From NCBI RefSeq assembly GCF_000526415.1, contig NZ_JAGA01000002.1, positions 1,542,001 to 1,606,000 on the forward strand: a DNA stretch of 64,000 bases. The letters are read 5' to 3'. A program made the translations under genes and the position numbers. This stretch comes from Kallotenue papyrolyticum. GTDB lineage: Bacteria; Chloroflexota; Chloroflexia; Chloroflexales; Kallotenuaceae. Under the pieces are notes generated by a model, which saw only the letters and a program-made list of their open reading frames with translations, was not told where the DNA came from and did not search any database. This document shows, one piece after another, positions 1 to 8,088 of this stretch. Each line of letters starts with the position of its first letter. Position 1 is the stretch's first letter.

Positions 1-170
1 CGACTACTATCTGGCCGGGCGGCCACGCGCTTGACGTCGCCAGCGGATGCCCTGCTCGGCGGCGTTGCGTTTCCTCGTCTTCTCGTTTATGATGAGACCG
101 GTGGCGTTGCCGCTGGCCTGGCGCGTCGCCTTGAGCAACCATGCCCGTCATCGAGAGGAGACGTCCGGCT

Positions 171-2459
171 ATGCGTCTCGCGCAACTCCACGTTCGAGTC
201 CTCATCTCCCTTGCCTTTACGGTGTTCCTGGGCGCGGTGGCCATGTTGCCACGTACGAGCGGGCCGGTCCTGGCGCGGCCGGTGGCAGTGGGTTCGCCGC
301 AATTGACCCCTGCCGCTTCGACCCGCAGCACCACGCCAGGCACGCTGGTGACGCATGATTTCACCCTGCGCAACGTCGGCGACACCTCTGATACATTCCG
401 GATCGAGATTGTTGATCAGCAACCGATTCCTGGCGCGACCGCCAACAAAAATGTGGGCGATACCGTTGTCCTGTCGGTCAACGGCCAGATCTCGATACAG
501 GTGACGGTGACGATCCCGTCCCAGGCCCAGGTAGGCGCTCAAGACGTTCGGGCGTTGCGCGTGACGGCCCAGAGCAGCGGTTCGCAGGTCCAGGCGATTT
601 TGACTACCACGGTCGTGGCTGCCACGCCCACGCCGACGATTTCCCCCACGCCCACCGGCACGCCTGGGCCGACGCCCACGCCCGGCCCGCTGTGTCTCGA
701 CAGCTTCGAACCCGACAATCAGCCGGCGCAGGCCAAGGAGCTGCGTCCGGATCAGCCGCAGACGCGCGCGATCTGTCCGCGCGGCGACGAAGACTGGCTC
801 GTCTTCGGCGGGGTGGCCGGCAAGGTCTATACCATCGACGTGACGGCGATGAGCAACGGCCTGGACCTCACGCTTAGCCTGTATGATGCCACCGGTAATC
901 TGCTGGCCTTCAACAACGATTTTCCGCGCAACAACAATCCCTACGACATCCGTCCGCGCATCCAGTCCTGGCGCGCGCCGGCGAACGGCAACTACTACAT
1001 CAAGGTGCGCGATGATGCCGGCCGCGGTGACCGCAACCTGACCTACACCATCGAGCTGCAGAGCGAAGCCTATGGGCCAACGCCCACGCTGATTGCGGAG
1101 GTCTGTCTCGATCTGTTCGAGCCCGATGGCCTGCCTGCCCAGGCCCGGCTGATCACCATTCGCGAGATTCAACCGAACAAGCGCTTCTGCCCCGCCGGCG
1201 ACGCCGACTGGGTACGCTTCTTCGCCAAGGCCGGCACGACCTATGTGTTGCGCACCGAGAGTCAGAACCGTGCCGGTGCCGATCCGGTGCTGATCCTGGT
1301 GGACCGTGACGGCGCGACCTTGTTGGACTTCAACGACGATGCCGGCGGCACGCTCGATGCGCGCATCGAGTTCACGCCGGAGGTGGATGGCTATTACTAT
1401 GCCCAGGCCAAGAACGTCGGCGATGTCGGCAACCAATTCATCATCTACGACCTGATCCTGGAGCCGTCGGGCGCGCCGGTGCAACCGGTCACGCCCGTGC
1501 CGACGCGCGCCGTGGGTACGCCCACCGTTGCACCTGGAATGGGCACGCCCACGCCCACGCTGAGCGGCACGCCCGGTACGGCGACGGCGACACCCACGCC
1601 GACGCCCACGAGTAGCACCGGCTATTCCAGTGGCCTGGACCAGCTCAAGGGCGCCCCGCCCTTTGTCAACGGTCCGCGCGCCGATTTTGTCGATCCGGCG
1701 CTGCGCCAGGTTTGGGAACGCACCGATCTGCTGGTCGCCACGCGCAAGGTCGATCGCTCCTGGATGTGGGGGCCGAGCGGCCTGGTGGCGCGCGCCGAAG
1801 TCTATGCCCAGGCAGATGGCGGCGTGCGCCAGGTGCAGTACTTCGACAAGGCGCGCATGGAGATCACCGACTGGCGGCGTGATCGCAACAATCCCTGGTT
1901 TGTCACCAACGGCCTGCTGGTCAAGGAGCTGATCGAGGGTCAGGTGCAGCTCGGTGATAGCGAGTTTCTGGCGCGCACACCGGCGGCGATTGCCATCGCC
2001 GGCGACGCGGACGATCCCAACGCGCCGACCTATGCCAGTCTGGCACGCCATACGGCAGCGGTGGGCAACCGTGTCGGTCAGATCGCAACGGCGACGCTGC
2101 GCCGCGACGGCCAGACCGGCACGACCGCTGCGCGACCAGAGGCCACGCTGGTGTACTATGTGCCCGAAACCGGCCACAACATTCCGCGCGTCTTTTGGGA
2201 GTTTCTCAACGCGCGCGGTCCGATCGGCGATGGCTCGCGCAGCGATGTGCTAGTGGACTGGGTCTTTGCCATGGGCTATCCCATCAGCGAGCCGTTTTGG
2301 ACGCGGGTCAAGGTGGGCGGCGTCGAGCGCGACGTGCTGGTGCAAGCCTTTCAGCGCCGGGTGCTGACCTATACGCCCGCCAACCCGGCAGGCTGGCAGG
2401 TCGAAATGGGCAATGTTGGCCGGCACTACTATCTGTGGCGCTACGGCCGTCAGCCCTAA
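171..2459 (+). CDS. Secreted PPC-domain protein with Thr-Pro-rich linkers
   Basis: The 762-residue product is probably exported and cell-surface or extracellular. An N-terminal signal sequence (hydrophobic stretch about residues 8-26, then a Leu-Ala-Arg-Pro cleavage-like site) precedes a CARDB-like beta domain with TLRNVGDTSDTF. A Thr-Pro linker follows, then two bacterial pre-peptidase C-terminal (PPC) domains starting at CLDSFEPDNQ and CLDLFEPDG, a second Thr-Pro linker, and a C-terminal domain ending near VLTYTPANP...GNVGRHYY that I associate with Chloroflexota secreted proteins. No catalytic domain is visible, so substrate binding or surface attachment is inferred. An upstream in-frame ATG at 141 exists, but GAGGAG lies about 10 nt before the ATG at 171, so 171 is preferred. 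I see no gene in positions 1-170. Confidence 0.85.
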   Translation: MRLAQLHVRVLISLAFTVFLGAVAMLPRTSGPVLARPVAVGSPQLTPAASTRSTTPGTLVTHDFTLRNVGDTSDTFRIEIVDQQPIPGATANKNVGDTVVLSVNGQISIQVTVTIPSQAQVGAQDVRALRVTAQSSGSQVQAILTTTVVAATPTPTISPTPTGTPGPTPTPGPLCLDSFEPDNQPAQAKELRPDQPQTRAICPRGDEDWLVFGGVAGKVYTIDVTAMSNGLDLTLSLYDATGNLLAFNNDFPRNNNPYDIRPRIQSWRAPANGNYYIKVRDDAGRGDRNLTYTIELQSEAYGPTPTLIAEVCLDLFEPDGLPAQARLITIREIQPNKRFCPAGDADWVRFFAKAGTTYVLRTESQNRAGADPVLILVDRDGATLLDFNDDAGGTLDARIEFTPEVDGYYYAQAKNVGDVGNQFIIYDLILEPSGAPVQPVTPVPTRAVGTPTVAPGMGTPTPTLSGTPGTATATPTPTPTSSTGYSSGLDQLKGAPPFVNGPRADFVDPALRQVWERTDLLVATRKVDRSWMWGPSGLVARAEVYAQADGGVRQVQYFDKARMEITDWRRDRNNPWFVTNGLLVKELIEGQVQLGDSEFLARTPAAIAIAGDADDPNAPTYASLARHTAAVGNRVGQIATATLRRDGQTGTTAARPEATLVYYVPETGHNIPRVFWEFLNARGPIGDGSRSDVLVDWVFAMGYPISEPFWTRVKVGGVERDVLVQAFQRRVLTYTPANPAGWQVEMGNVGRHYYLWRYGRQP

Positions 2460-2485
2460 ACGCGCTTCGGGTGCGGAGCAAGGCG

Positions 2486-3679
2486 ATGGCGCTCTCCCTG
2501 CCGAACTCGTCCTCCTCGTCGGCCGCGTGGGCGCCGCCTGGGCAGCGCTCGCTCCACGAGCGCGCAGTGGAGACGCTGCGCTATCTGAGCGAGGAGATCG
2601 ATCCGCGCCGGGCGGGAAGCCTGGGTGAGGCACAGGCAGCCGGATATGTGGCCGGACGCCTGCGGCGCGCCGCCTTTGCGCCAACTATCCTGTCCTTTCG
2701 GGCTGGGATGGGTGAGCGCTGGCCGTTGCTGATCGTCGCCGGTCTGGGGCTGGCCGGTGTGGCGCTGGCGCTGCTGACGACCTCTGCCGGCTGGCAGGCG
2801 CTGGCGCTCAGCCTGATGGTGATCGCGCTGGTGCTGGCGCTGGCCGAGCTCGAAGGTGCGGCCCCGCTGCGCCGCGTGATGCGCGGCCACTCCAGCCAGA
2901 GCGTGGTCGCCGTGCGCGCCGCTGCCGGACGCCTGCGCTGGCGCGTCGTGCTCTTGGCGCCCCTGGATGGCCCGTCGCGCTCCGTGCTGCACCGCCGGGA
3001 GGTGCGCATCTTGCTCGCCGCGTTGATCGCCGGGTTGATCGCCGTCGCGGGCGAGCTGCTGGCTGCCGCCGTGCTCTGGCGCCTGATGCTGATGGCCGCT
3101 GGCAGCGTGTTGCTGGGCGTGGGCCTGCTGATCGTGGCGCGGACGCGCCATGCGCCCCCGCTGCCGGCGATTCATGGCGCGGGCGATCTGGCCACGTTGC
3201 TGCTGGCTGCCGAGGAACTAGAACCGCTGACGCATGTCGAGGTCTGGATGGCTGCGCTGGGGGGCGGCACCGTCGGGCATGAGAGCATCCGCGCGCTGCT
3301 GGAGCGCTATCCGTTCTCGTCTAGAGATACCTGCTTCATCAACCTGCACGCCATCGCCACCGGCCAGCCCGCCTTTGTGACGCGCGAGGGTGTGCTGCGC
3401 GAGCGCCGTTCGGATCGGCTGCTGCTGGCGCTGGCCAACGCCACCGATGCCGCTGATCTCCAGATCGACGCCGCGCCGCGTCGTCTGGAACAGCGCACCT
3501 TGGCGCAGGCGCTCCTGGCCCAGGGCCAGCGTGTGATCACCATTACCAGCCAGGCCGATGCGGCGCCGGTGATCAGCCCTGACCCTGCGACGATCGAGCG
3601 CTGTGTGCGCTTGGTGGTGGGCATGATCCAACGTCTGGAGAGCGAGAAGAGCCCTGCGATCCCGATACAACGCACCTGA
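2486..3679 (+). CDS. Membrane protein with degenerate M28-type peptidase fold
   Basis: The 397-residue protein begins with a helical region (RYLSEEIDPRRAGSLGE) typical of the N-terminus of M28 aminopeptidases. About four hydrophobic segments (roughly residues 75-120 and 170-220) interrupt it. The C-terminal half keeps the M28 order: GAGDLATLL in place of the usual GANDNASG, then VEVWMAALGGGTVGHES where the family has a Glu-Glu metal and catalytic pair. The zinc ligands are mostly missing, so I infer a non-catalytic homologue. The ATG at 2486 follows GGAGCAAGG; an in-frame GTG at 2471 is an alternative. The start lies 27 bases after the preceding stop, so cotranscription with the upstream gene is likely. 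Confidence 0.7.
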   Translation: MALSLPNSSSSSAAWAPPGQRSLHERAVETLRYLSEEIDPRRAGSLGEAQAAGYVAGRLRRAAFAPTILSFRAGMGERWPLLIVAGLGLAGVALALLTTSAGWQALALSLMVIALVLALAELEGAAPLRRVMRGHSSQSVVAVRAAAGRLRWRVVLLAPLDGPSRSVLHRREVRILLAALIAGLIAVAGELLAAAVLWRLMLMAAGSVLLGVGLLIVARTRHAPPLPAIHGAGDLATLLLAAEELEPLTHVEVWMAALGGGTVGHESIRALLERYPFSSRDTCFINLHAIATGQPAFVTREGVLRERRSDRLLLALANATDAADLQIDAAPRRLEQRTLAQALLAQGQRVITITSQADAAPVISPDPATIERCVRLVVGMIQRLESEKSPAIPIQRT

Positions 3680-3746
3680 CGCACCGGTGGCGCCGTCCGG
3701 CAACGGGCGGCGCGCCAGGCGCGGCGGGGGAGGAGCCTGGGTTTCG

Positions 3747-4724
3747 ATGTCGCAATTGGAGCTGATCCGTGTGCTGCAGGACGCCTGGACGCCCTGGCTC
3801 ACCGTGCTGATGGCTGCGATTACCACCCTGGGTGGGCCGGTGGTGTACCTGTTTGTTGCGCCGGTGGTCTTCTGGCTATGGAGCACGCGGCAGGGCTATC
3901 GCTTTTTGGTGCTGGTGCTCGTTGCGATCTGGCTCAACAGCGTGCTCAAGGACGGAGCCGCAGCTCTTGTGTCGGATCGCGGACCGCTGTATGCGACCCG
4001 GCCCTACCTCTTCGCGCCCGAGATCCGCACCTGCCGCAGCGTGCCGCTGTTTGAGGCCCAGGCGCTGCTGGCACGCCTGTGCCGTGAGGAGGAAAGCTTT
4101 GCCTTTCCAAGCGGCCATGCCCAGGCCAGCATCGTCTTCTGGGGCTACCTGGCGCTGGTGGTGCGCCGGCGCTGGGTCTCGATCCTGGCGCTGGTGGCAG
4201 TGCTGCTGATCGGGCTGTCGCGCGTGTATCTGGGCCAGCACTGGCCCAGCGATGTCGTGGGCGGTTGGCTGATCGGGGCGGCGCTGGTGGCCCTCGGTGT
4301 CTGGCTCTTCCGGCGCGGGCAGCGTCACGCGCGTAGCTTCAACCGGGTGTTGCTGGCGTTGGTGTTGTGCTGGGCGCCGCTGCTGGTCTGGTTCGATCCC
4401 GATCCAACCTTCAACCGCGCGCGCGCGCTGGGCCTGCTGGTAGGTGGCAGCCTGGGCTACCTGGTGCAGATGCGTTGGGTGCCCTTCTCGCCACATGCGT
4501 CCTGGCCGCGGCAGGTGCTCAAACTGCTGATCGGACTGGGCAGTGTTGCCGCGCTCTACCTGGCGCTGAGCCGTCTGTTGCCGGAGCTGAGCCTGACCAG
4601 GTTCGCGGTGACGGTGCTGGTGGGCGTGTGGGCGCTGGCGGGCGTGCCCTGGCTCTTCACGCGCCTGTGGCCGTCCGCAGCACGCGGCGCCGCCGCCGGC
4701 GATCTGCTCGTGTCGGCGGATTGA
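3747..4724 (+). CDS. PAP2-family membrane phosphatase
   Basis: This is a type 2 phosphatidic acid phosphatase-related integral membrane protein of 325 residues, expected to hydrolyse a lipid phosphate or diphosphate at the membrane. The three family motifs are visible: Lys68 with ATRPY (Arg-Pro at 85-86), PSGHAQ at about 121-126 and SRVYLGQHWPSD at about 158-169, which supplies the second His and the Asp. At least six hydrophobic segments flank them, and the C-terminal part adds four more helices. The ATG at 3747 is preceded by AGGAG 11 nt upstream; an in-frame ATG at 3687 would add an Arg/Gly-rich stretch and seems less likely. The substrate cannot be told from sequence; undecaprenyl diphosphate recycling is one possibility. 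Confidence 0.85.
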   Translation: MSQLELIRVLQDAWTPWLTVLMAAITTLGGPVVYLFVAPVVFWLWSTRQGYRFLVLVLVAIWLNSVLKDGAAALVSDRGPLYATRPYLFAPEIRTCRSVPLFEAQALLARLCREEESFAFPSGHAQASIVFWGYLALVVRRRWVSILALVAVLLIGLSRVYLGQHWPSDVVGGWLIGAALVALGVWLFRRGQRHARSFNRVLLALVLCWAPLLVWFDPDPTFNRARALGLLVGGSLGYLVQMRWVPFSPHASWPRQVLKLLIGLGSVAALYLALSRLLPELSLTRFAVTVLVGVWALAGVPWLFTRLWPSAARGAAAGDLLVSAD

Positions 4725-4749
4725 AGCGCTCGCGGTGGTATGGTATAGT
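4721..4749 (+). promoter_or_regulatory. Promoter of the intron-containing tRNA-Leu gene
   Basis: TTGAAG at 4721-4726 and TATAGT at 4744-4749 are separated by 17 nt, a good sigma-70-type arrangement. The predicted start falls only a few bases before the mature tRNA 5' end at 4759. The -35 element overlaps the end of the preceding phosphatase gene. Confidence 0.65.
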
Positions 4750-4758
4750 GTCGGCTGC

Positions 4759-5068
4759 GCCGGAGTGGCGGAACGGCAGACGCGGGGGACTTGCACATGA
4801 GCACGCCGGCTGGAAACACCGGCGTGAATGGGGTCAAACTCGGCGAACCCTTCCAGGTCGAGCTGATGGCAACGCCGAGCGAAGGCCGTGGCAGTCGCGT
4901 CACGGCAACGTGTAGAGACGAGACGGCCCCCTCCTACGCGTCGTGGCGACGTATGGAGAAGGCATCGTCCAGACCACAAACTGCGGAACGCAGGTAGCGA
5001 AAGCTATAGTGGTACGAAAATCCTCTCCCCGAAAGGGGGTGCGGGTTCGAATCCCGCCTCCGGCACCA
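4759..5068 (+). tRNA. trnL(UAA): tRNA-Leu(UAA), interrupted by a group I intron
   Basis: The 5' exon is 4759-4792 and the 3' exon 5017-5068. The acceptor stem GCCGGAG (4759-4765) pairs with CTCCGGC (5058-5064), followed by A and an encoded CCA. The D-stem is GCG/CGC (4768-4770/4781-4783). The anticodon stem GGGGA (4785-4789) pairs with TCCTC (5021-5025). The joined loop reads C-U-U-A-A-A-A, which gives anticodon UAA. The long variable arm (about 5026-5039) and the T-arm GCGGG/CCCGC with TTCGAAT are those of a class II Leu tRNA. Without the intron the tRNA is 86 nt. The exon junction lies between U34 and A35, so the gene yields no functional tRNA unless the intron is spliced out. Confidence 0.95.
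4793..5016 (+). ncRNA. Group I self-splicing intron inside tRNA-Leu(UAA)
   Basis: The 224-nt insert shows the full group I core. P1: exon CUU (4790-4792) with GAG (4799-4801), including the conserved U.G pair at the 5' splice site. P2: 4802-4809/4819-4826. P3: GGGGUC (4830-4835)/GGCCCC (4925-4930). P4: CUCGGCG (4839-4845)/CGCCGAG (4873-4879). P6: 4885-4890/4901-4906. P7: GACGA (4917-4921)/UCGUC (4965-4969) within the conserved GUAGAGACGAGACGG block. P8: 4931-4958. P9 hairpins: 4981-4993 and a GAAA tetraloop at 4995-5006. The last intron base is G (5016), the expected omega-G. Length, insertion site and the AGCGAAAGCU element match the cyanobacterial trnL intron type (IC3-like). It contains no homing endonuclease ORF. 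Confidence 0.93.
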
Positions 5069-5069
5069 G

Positions 5070-5096
5070 CGCGCGGCTTCTGGCCGCGTGTTGTTT
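5070..5096 (+). terminator. Terminator of the tRNA-Leu gene
   Basis: A stem 5070-5077/5083-5090 (core CGCGGC/GCCGCG) is followed by TTGTTTTG directly downstream of the encoded CCA, fitting intrinsic termination of a monocistronic tRNA transcript. Confidence 0.6.
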
Positions 5097-5102
5097 TGTG
5101 GC

Positions 5103-6386
5103 TCAGCGGCGCCTGGTGCCGCTCGGCTGCCGGGGTTGAGCGTCGCCGGCGGGCATGCGGCGAGTGGCCGGCTCCGCCGCGCGCTGCAGCACCTCCTGCT
5201 CGGTCATCGTCAGCAGGCCCTCCACGCGCTGCACCAGACTTTCCATGGTGCGCCGGCGCTCGCCCTCGCGCGGGATCGCAGCGGCGATCTGCTGCAGGCG
5301 TTCGCGCAGCGCCGCGAGCTGCGTGGCGTAGATCGAGGGCATGCCGCCGCGTCCACTGGTGTTGATCGCGAGCAGCTGGCTGAGTACCGCCTGTACGGTC
5401 GCCGCCAGCGGCAGCGCGATCAGCATGCCCGGCAGACCGGCGAGCTCGCCCAGCACCATCAACGCCACGATCGAGACGATCGGATGGACCATGCCGGTCG
5501 CACCCATGCGCCGCTCGATGCCCTGATCCATGAGCAGCCCCACGGCGATGATCAGGATGATTGCGCCCAGCGCCACAGGCAGACCCTCGCTGAGCAGCAC
5601 GATCAGCGCCGGCAAGAGCGTCAGCGGAATACCGACCCAGGGGATCAACTGCACGATCGCACCGTAGAGCGCCCAGGTCGCCGGGTAGGCCAGGCCCAGC
5701 GCCGAGAGGCCCAGCCACAGCAGCACCAGTGTTAGCACAAACTGCACCGCCTCGGAGCGCACAAAGGTGCCGACCCGGGTTTCGATGTCGCGCCAGACGT
5801 TGCGCGCCACCACGCGCTGCTGAACCGGCAGCAGCAACAACCAGAGCCGCAGAAAACGGTCCTCGTCCATCAGCCAGTAAAAGGTCAGGGTCAAGATCGC
5901 CGCCAGCGAGATCAGGATGTTGATCACGCCATAGGTCGCGCCCAGTACGCGCCAGGCGATCTGCGCGCCGTTTTGCTCGATGGCGCTGAGCAGCTCCGGC
6001 GTTAACGGCAGGCGTGCGGCGATCATCTGTTGCCATTCCGCGCCGCGCGTTGACCAGCGCATAATCAGCGAGTCGTACACCACCGGCAGGTGCTGGCCGG
6101 CGCGTTCCAGCTCGGTCACGATGCGGTTGCCGATCAGCAAGGTCAACAGACCAATAGTGGCAATGATCAACAGGTACAGCAACAGCACGGCCAGGCTCCG
6201 CGGCAGCCCGCGGCGTTGCAGGCGCAGCATCGGCTCGCGCAGCGCTGCTGCGACCACCACCGAGAGGATGAACAGCAGCACGACCGCGCTCAGGCGGTAG
6301 GTAACATACAGCACGGTCAGTGTGGCGAGCACCAGGGCGGTGGCGCCGGCCACCTGACCATAGGTGATGCGTTCGGTTCGCTGCAT
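5103..6386 (-). CDS. AI-2E family transporter (UPF0118/PerM-like), copy 1
   Basis: This 427-residue integral membrane protein is of the AI-2E/PerM family, with about eight hydrophobic helices. Two occur at the N-terminus (residues 10-50), one near 60-85, then a large extracytoplasmic loop, and a C-terminal block with the family pattern YGAIVQLIPWVGIPLTLLPA and GMLIALPLAATVQAVLSQL. Some family members export autoinducer-2 or act as Na+/H+ antiporters; no substrate can be assigned here. A charged Arg-rich tail follows the last helix. CAGGAG stands about 8 nt before the ATG. A paralogue lies immediately upstream on the same strand, 45 nt away, so the two are probably cotranscribed. Confidence 0.85.
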   Translation of the reverse strand: MQRTERITYGQVAGATALVLATLTVLYVTYRLSAVVLLFILSVVVAAALREPMLRLQRRGLPRSLAVLLLYLLIIATIGLLTLLIGNRIVTELERAGQHLPVVYDSLIMRWSTRGAEWQQMIAARLPLTPELLSAIEQNGAQIAWRVLGATYGVINILISLAAILTLTFYWLMDEDRFLRLWLLLLPVQQRVVARNVWRDIETRVGTFVRSEAVQFVLTLVLLWLGLSALGLAYPATWALYGAIVQLIPWVGIPLTLLPALIVLLSEGLPVALGAIILIIAVGLLMDQGIERRMGATGMVHPIVSIVALMVLGELAGLPGMLIALPLAATVQAVLSQLLAINTSGRGGMPSIYATQLAALRERLQQIAAAIPREGERRRTMESLVQRVEGLLTMTEQEVLQRAAEPATRRMPAGDAQPRQPSGTRRR

Positions 6387-6431
6387 AGGCGCGCTCCTGG
6401 TCTGCGGAATCGATCGCGATGGACGCTGCGC

Positions 6432-7727
6432 TCAGGATGGCAAGGGACCGGCCACCTCGCCGGGCGGTCGCCCCATGCTCTGGAGCAGCTCGTCCAGCTC
6501 ACCGACCAGCGCTTCGATCTCCTCCTCGGGCAGGTGCGTGTCGCTGTCGTCCTCATGGTCGCGCAGGCGCTCACGGATGTCGCTGGCCAGATCCTGCGCC
6601 TGGTAGCGCAGGCGCGCGATCTGATCGCGGCCACCCAGCTCCGCCGGTTGCTGCGGGGTGCGGAAGAGGAGTTGTTCGGCCAGCACCTGGAGCACGACCG
6701 CCAGCGGAATGGCCATGATCGCGCCGCCCACACCCAGCAGGGTGCCGAACGCGGCGATCGCCAGCAACACCACCACGGCATTGACGCCAACGGTCTGGCC
6801 CATGATGCGCGGGACCAACACCGCATTCTCGAGCTGTTGAATGATCACCAGCGCCAGGATGACCCACCAGATCTTCTCGGGCGACTGCGCCAGCGTGACG
6901 ATCACCGCCAGGACACCGGTCAGCAGCGGGCCAACATAGGGGATCAGCTCCAGAATGCCGGCCAGCACGCCCAGCAACAGCGCGTTGGGCACGCCGATCA
7001 GCACAAAGGCAGCGGTTGAAGCCACGCCGATCGCCAGGCAGAGCAGGGCCTGCCCGCGTACGAACGCACCGACCTTGTGTTCCAGCGTGTCGTAGAGCGC
7101 GCGCGCCTCGTCACGGCGATCCACCGGTGCCAGCAGCAGCCCGGCGCGCACGATGCGCTCACGATCAACGATCCAGAAAAAGGTGATCAGCGTGATGGCC
7201 AGCGCGCTGAACAGGGCCCAGGTCAGGCTGCGTGCATAGCCGACCGCCTGCGCAACGGCACTGAGCTGCTCCTGGCTGGTGCCTGCCTCCGCCGCGGCAG
7301 CGATCGGCAACTCTGGCGGTAGCCGCAGCGCCAGGTGACGCACGAAGAGCACGGGCGATTGGGCGATCCAGTCGCGAAAGCTGCGATAGTAGTCCGGGAT
7401 CTGGCCAACAAACGCAATGATCTGGGCTATAAGCAGCGGCGCGGTCAACGCCACAATCGCCGCCATGCTGGCGCCGATCAGGGCGAAGATCAGCAGGGTT
7501 CCCAGCCATTGGGGGACACCCCGGCGCTCCAGCCACAGCACGCCTGGCCGTATGGCCGTAGCCAGCACAACCGCCACAAACACGACAAACAGGATGTTGG
7601 AGAAGCGATACAGGACGTAGAAGCCGGCTGCAACCGACGCGACGATCAGCGTGGCGCCGATGATGCGCCGCGGTGGCCAGCGTGGTTGGCGGTGTTGGAT
7701 CGTTGAAGAATGCGACGGTGTTTGCAT
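6432..7727 (-). CDS. AI-2E family transporter (UPF0118/PerM-like), copy 2
   Basis: The 431-residue membrane protein is paralogous to the downstream gene. It has the same plan: two N-terminal helices (FSNILFVVFVAVVLATAI), a long loop with SFRDWIAQSP, and a C-terminal block containing LIPYVGPLLTGVLAVIV and GAIMAIPLAVVLQVLAEQL. The C-terminus has an acidic soluble tail (HEDDSDTHLPEEE), while the companion protein has a basic one, so the two may pair or differ in partner binding; that is inference. The upstream GGAAG is a weak ribosome site. Substrate unknown. Confidence 0.85.
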   Translation of the reverse strand: MQTPSHSSTIQHRQPRWPPRRIIGATLIVASVAAGFYVLYRFSNILFVVFVAVVLATAIRPGVLWLERRGVPQWLGTLLIFALIGASMAAIVALTAPLLIAQIIAFVGQIPDYYRSFRDWIAQSPVLFVRHLALRLPPELPIAAAAEAGTSQEQLSAVAQAVGYARSLTWALFSALAITLITFFWIVDRERIVRAGLLLAPVDRRDEARALYDTLEHKVGAFVRGQALLCLAIGVASTAAFVLIGVPNALLLGVLAGILELIPYVGPLLTGVLAVIVTLAQSPEKIWWVILALVIIQQLENAVLVPRIMGQTVGVNAVVVLLAIAAFGTLLGVGGAIMAIPLAVVLQVLAEQLLFRTPQQPAELGGRDQIARLRYQAQDLASDIRERLRDHEDDSDTHLPEEEIEALVGELDELLQSMGRPPGEVAGPLPS

Positions 7728-7823
7728 AGGCTTCCGTCCACTGCCGGCGCCGCCCGTGCGCGGGGGTGGAGCTTGGCGCAGCGGCTGCGGTGCGCGGCAG
7801 TCAGCACCACAGCCGCTGGTGTG

Positions 7824-7961
7824 TTACACAATGGCTTCAGAGGTGTCTTCGGGCTCGCCCAGCAGCTTGTTGGTCAGGTATACCGCCAGGCGCGTGGCGA
7901 TGATGCCCAGAACCATGCTCAGCAGACCGTACACCAACCGGCGCTTCAAATCGTTATCCAT
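7824..7961 (-). CDS. Small single-span membrane protein, 45 residues
   Basis: This short ORF has a strong ribosome site: AGGAGG about 10 nt before the ATG at 7961. The peptide starts MDNDLKRRLVYGLLSMV, has one hydrophobic helix (about residues 9-34, ending YLTNKLLG) and an acidic tail (EPEDTSEAIV). A positive N-terminus, one helix and an acidic C-terminus suggest a small membrane accessory protein. It lies 96 nt upstream of the AI-2E pair on the same strand and may be the first gene of that unit. I do not recognise the family. Confidence 0.6.
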   Translation of the reverse strand: MDNDLKRRLVYGLLSMVLGIIATRLAVYLTNKLLGEPEDTSEAIV

Positions 7962-8040
7962 CTCTGGGGTTCCTCCTGAGTCATAAGCGCGTCGCATCTA
8001 TTCTAGCAAGAGCAGTGCACGCGATTGCGGCGCGCACATA

Positions 8041-8072
8041 CAAAATGCCACCAGGCCCAGCGCCTGGTGGCA
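8041..8072 (-). terminator. Intrinsic terminator after the Zn metallopeptidase gene
   Basis: A perfect 11-bp inverted repeat (8046-8056/8062-8072, TGCCACCAGGC and its complement) is followed on the minus strand by TTTTG, immediately downstream of the peptidase stop at 8089. Confidence 0.75.
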
Positions 8073-8088
8073 CCCTGTCGCACCGCTG

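Noticed and set aside
628-690. Tandem CCCACGCCGACG-like repeats, also at 1540-1615 and 15760-15850
   Set aside because: They encode Thr-Pro linkers of exported proteins and are not a CRISPR or mobile repeat.
87-2177. Long antisense open frame opposite the secreted PPC-domain protein
   Set aside because: Arg/His/Gly-rich translation with no domain; expected from high GC and strong third-position bias of the sense gene.
4830-4835. GGGGUC considered as the internal guide sequence of the intron
   Set aside because: It pairs fully with 4925-4930 as P3; GAG at 4799-4801 gives a P1 that matches the cyanobacterial arrangement.
4888-5139. Short plus-strand frames across the split tRNA-Leu
   Set aside because: They run through conserved intron helices and tRNA exons, so they are not protein-coding; the intron has no endonuclease gene.
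5103-7727. Possible artefactual duplication of the two AI-2E-type genes
   Set aside because: The proteins share architecture but differ greatly in sequence and tails, so they are old paralogues.
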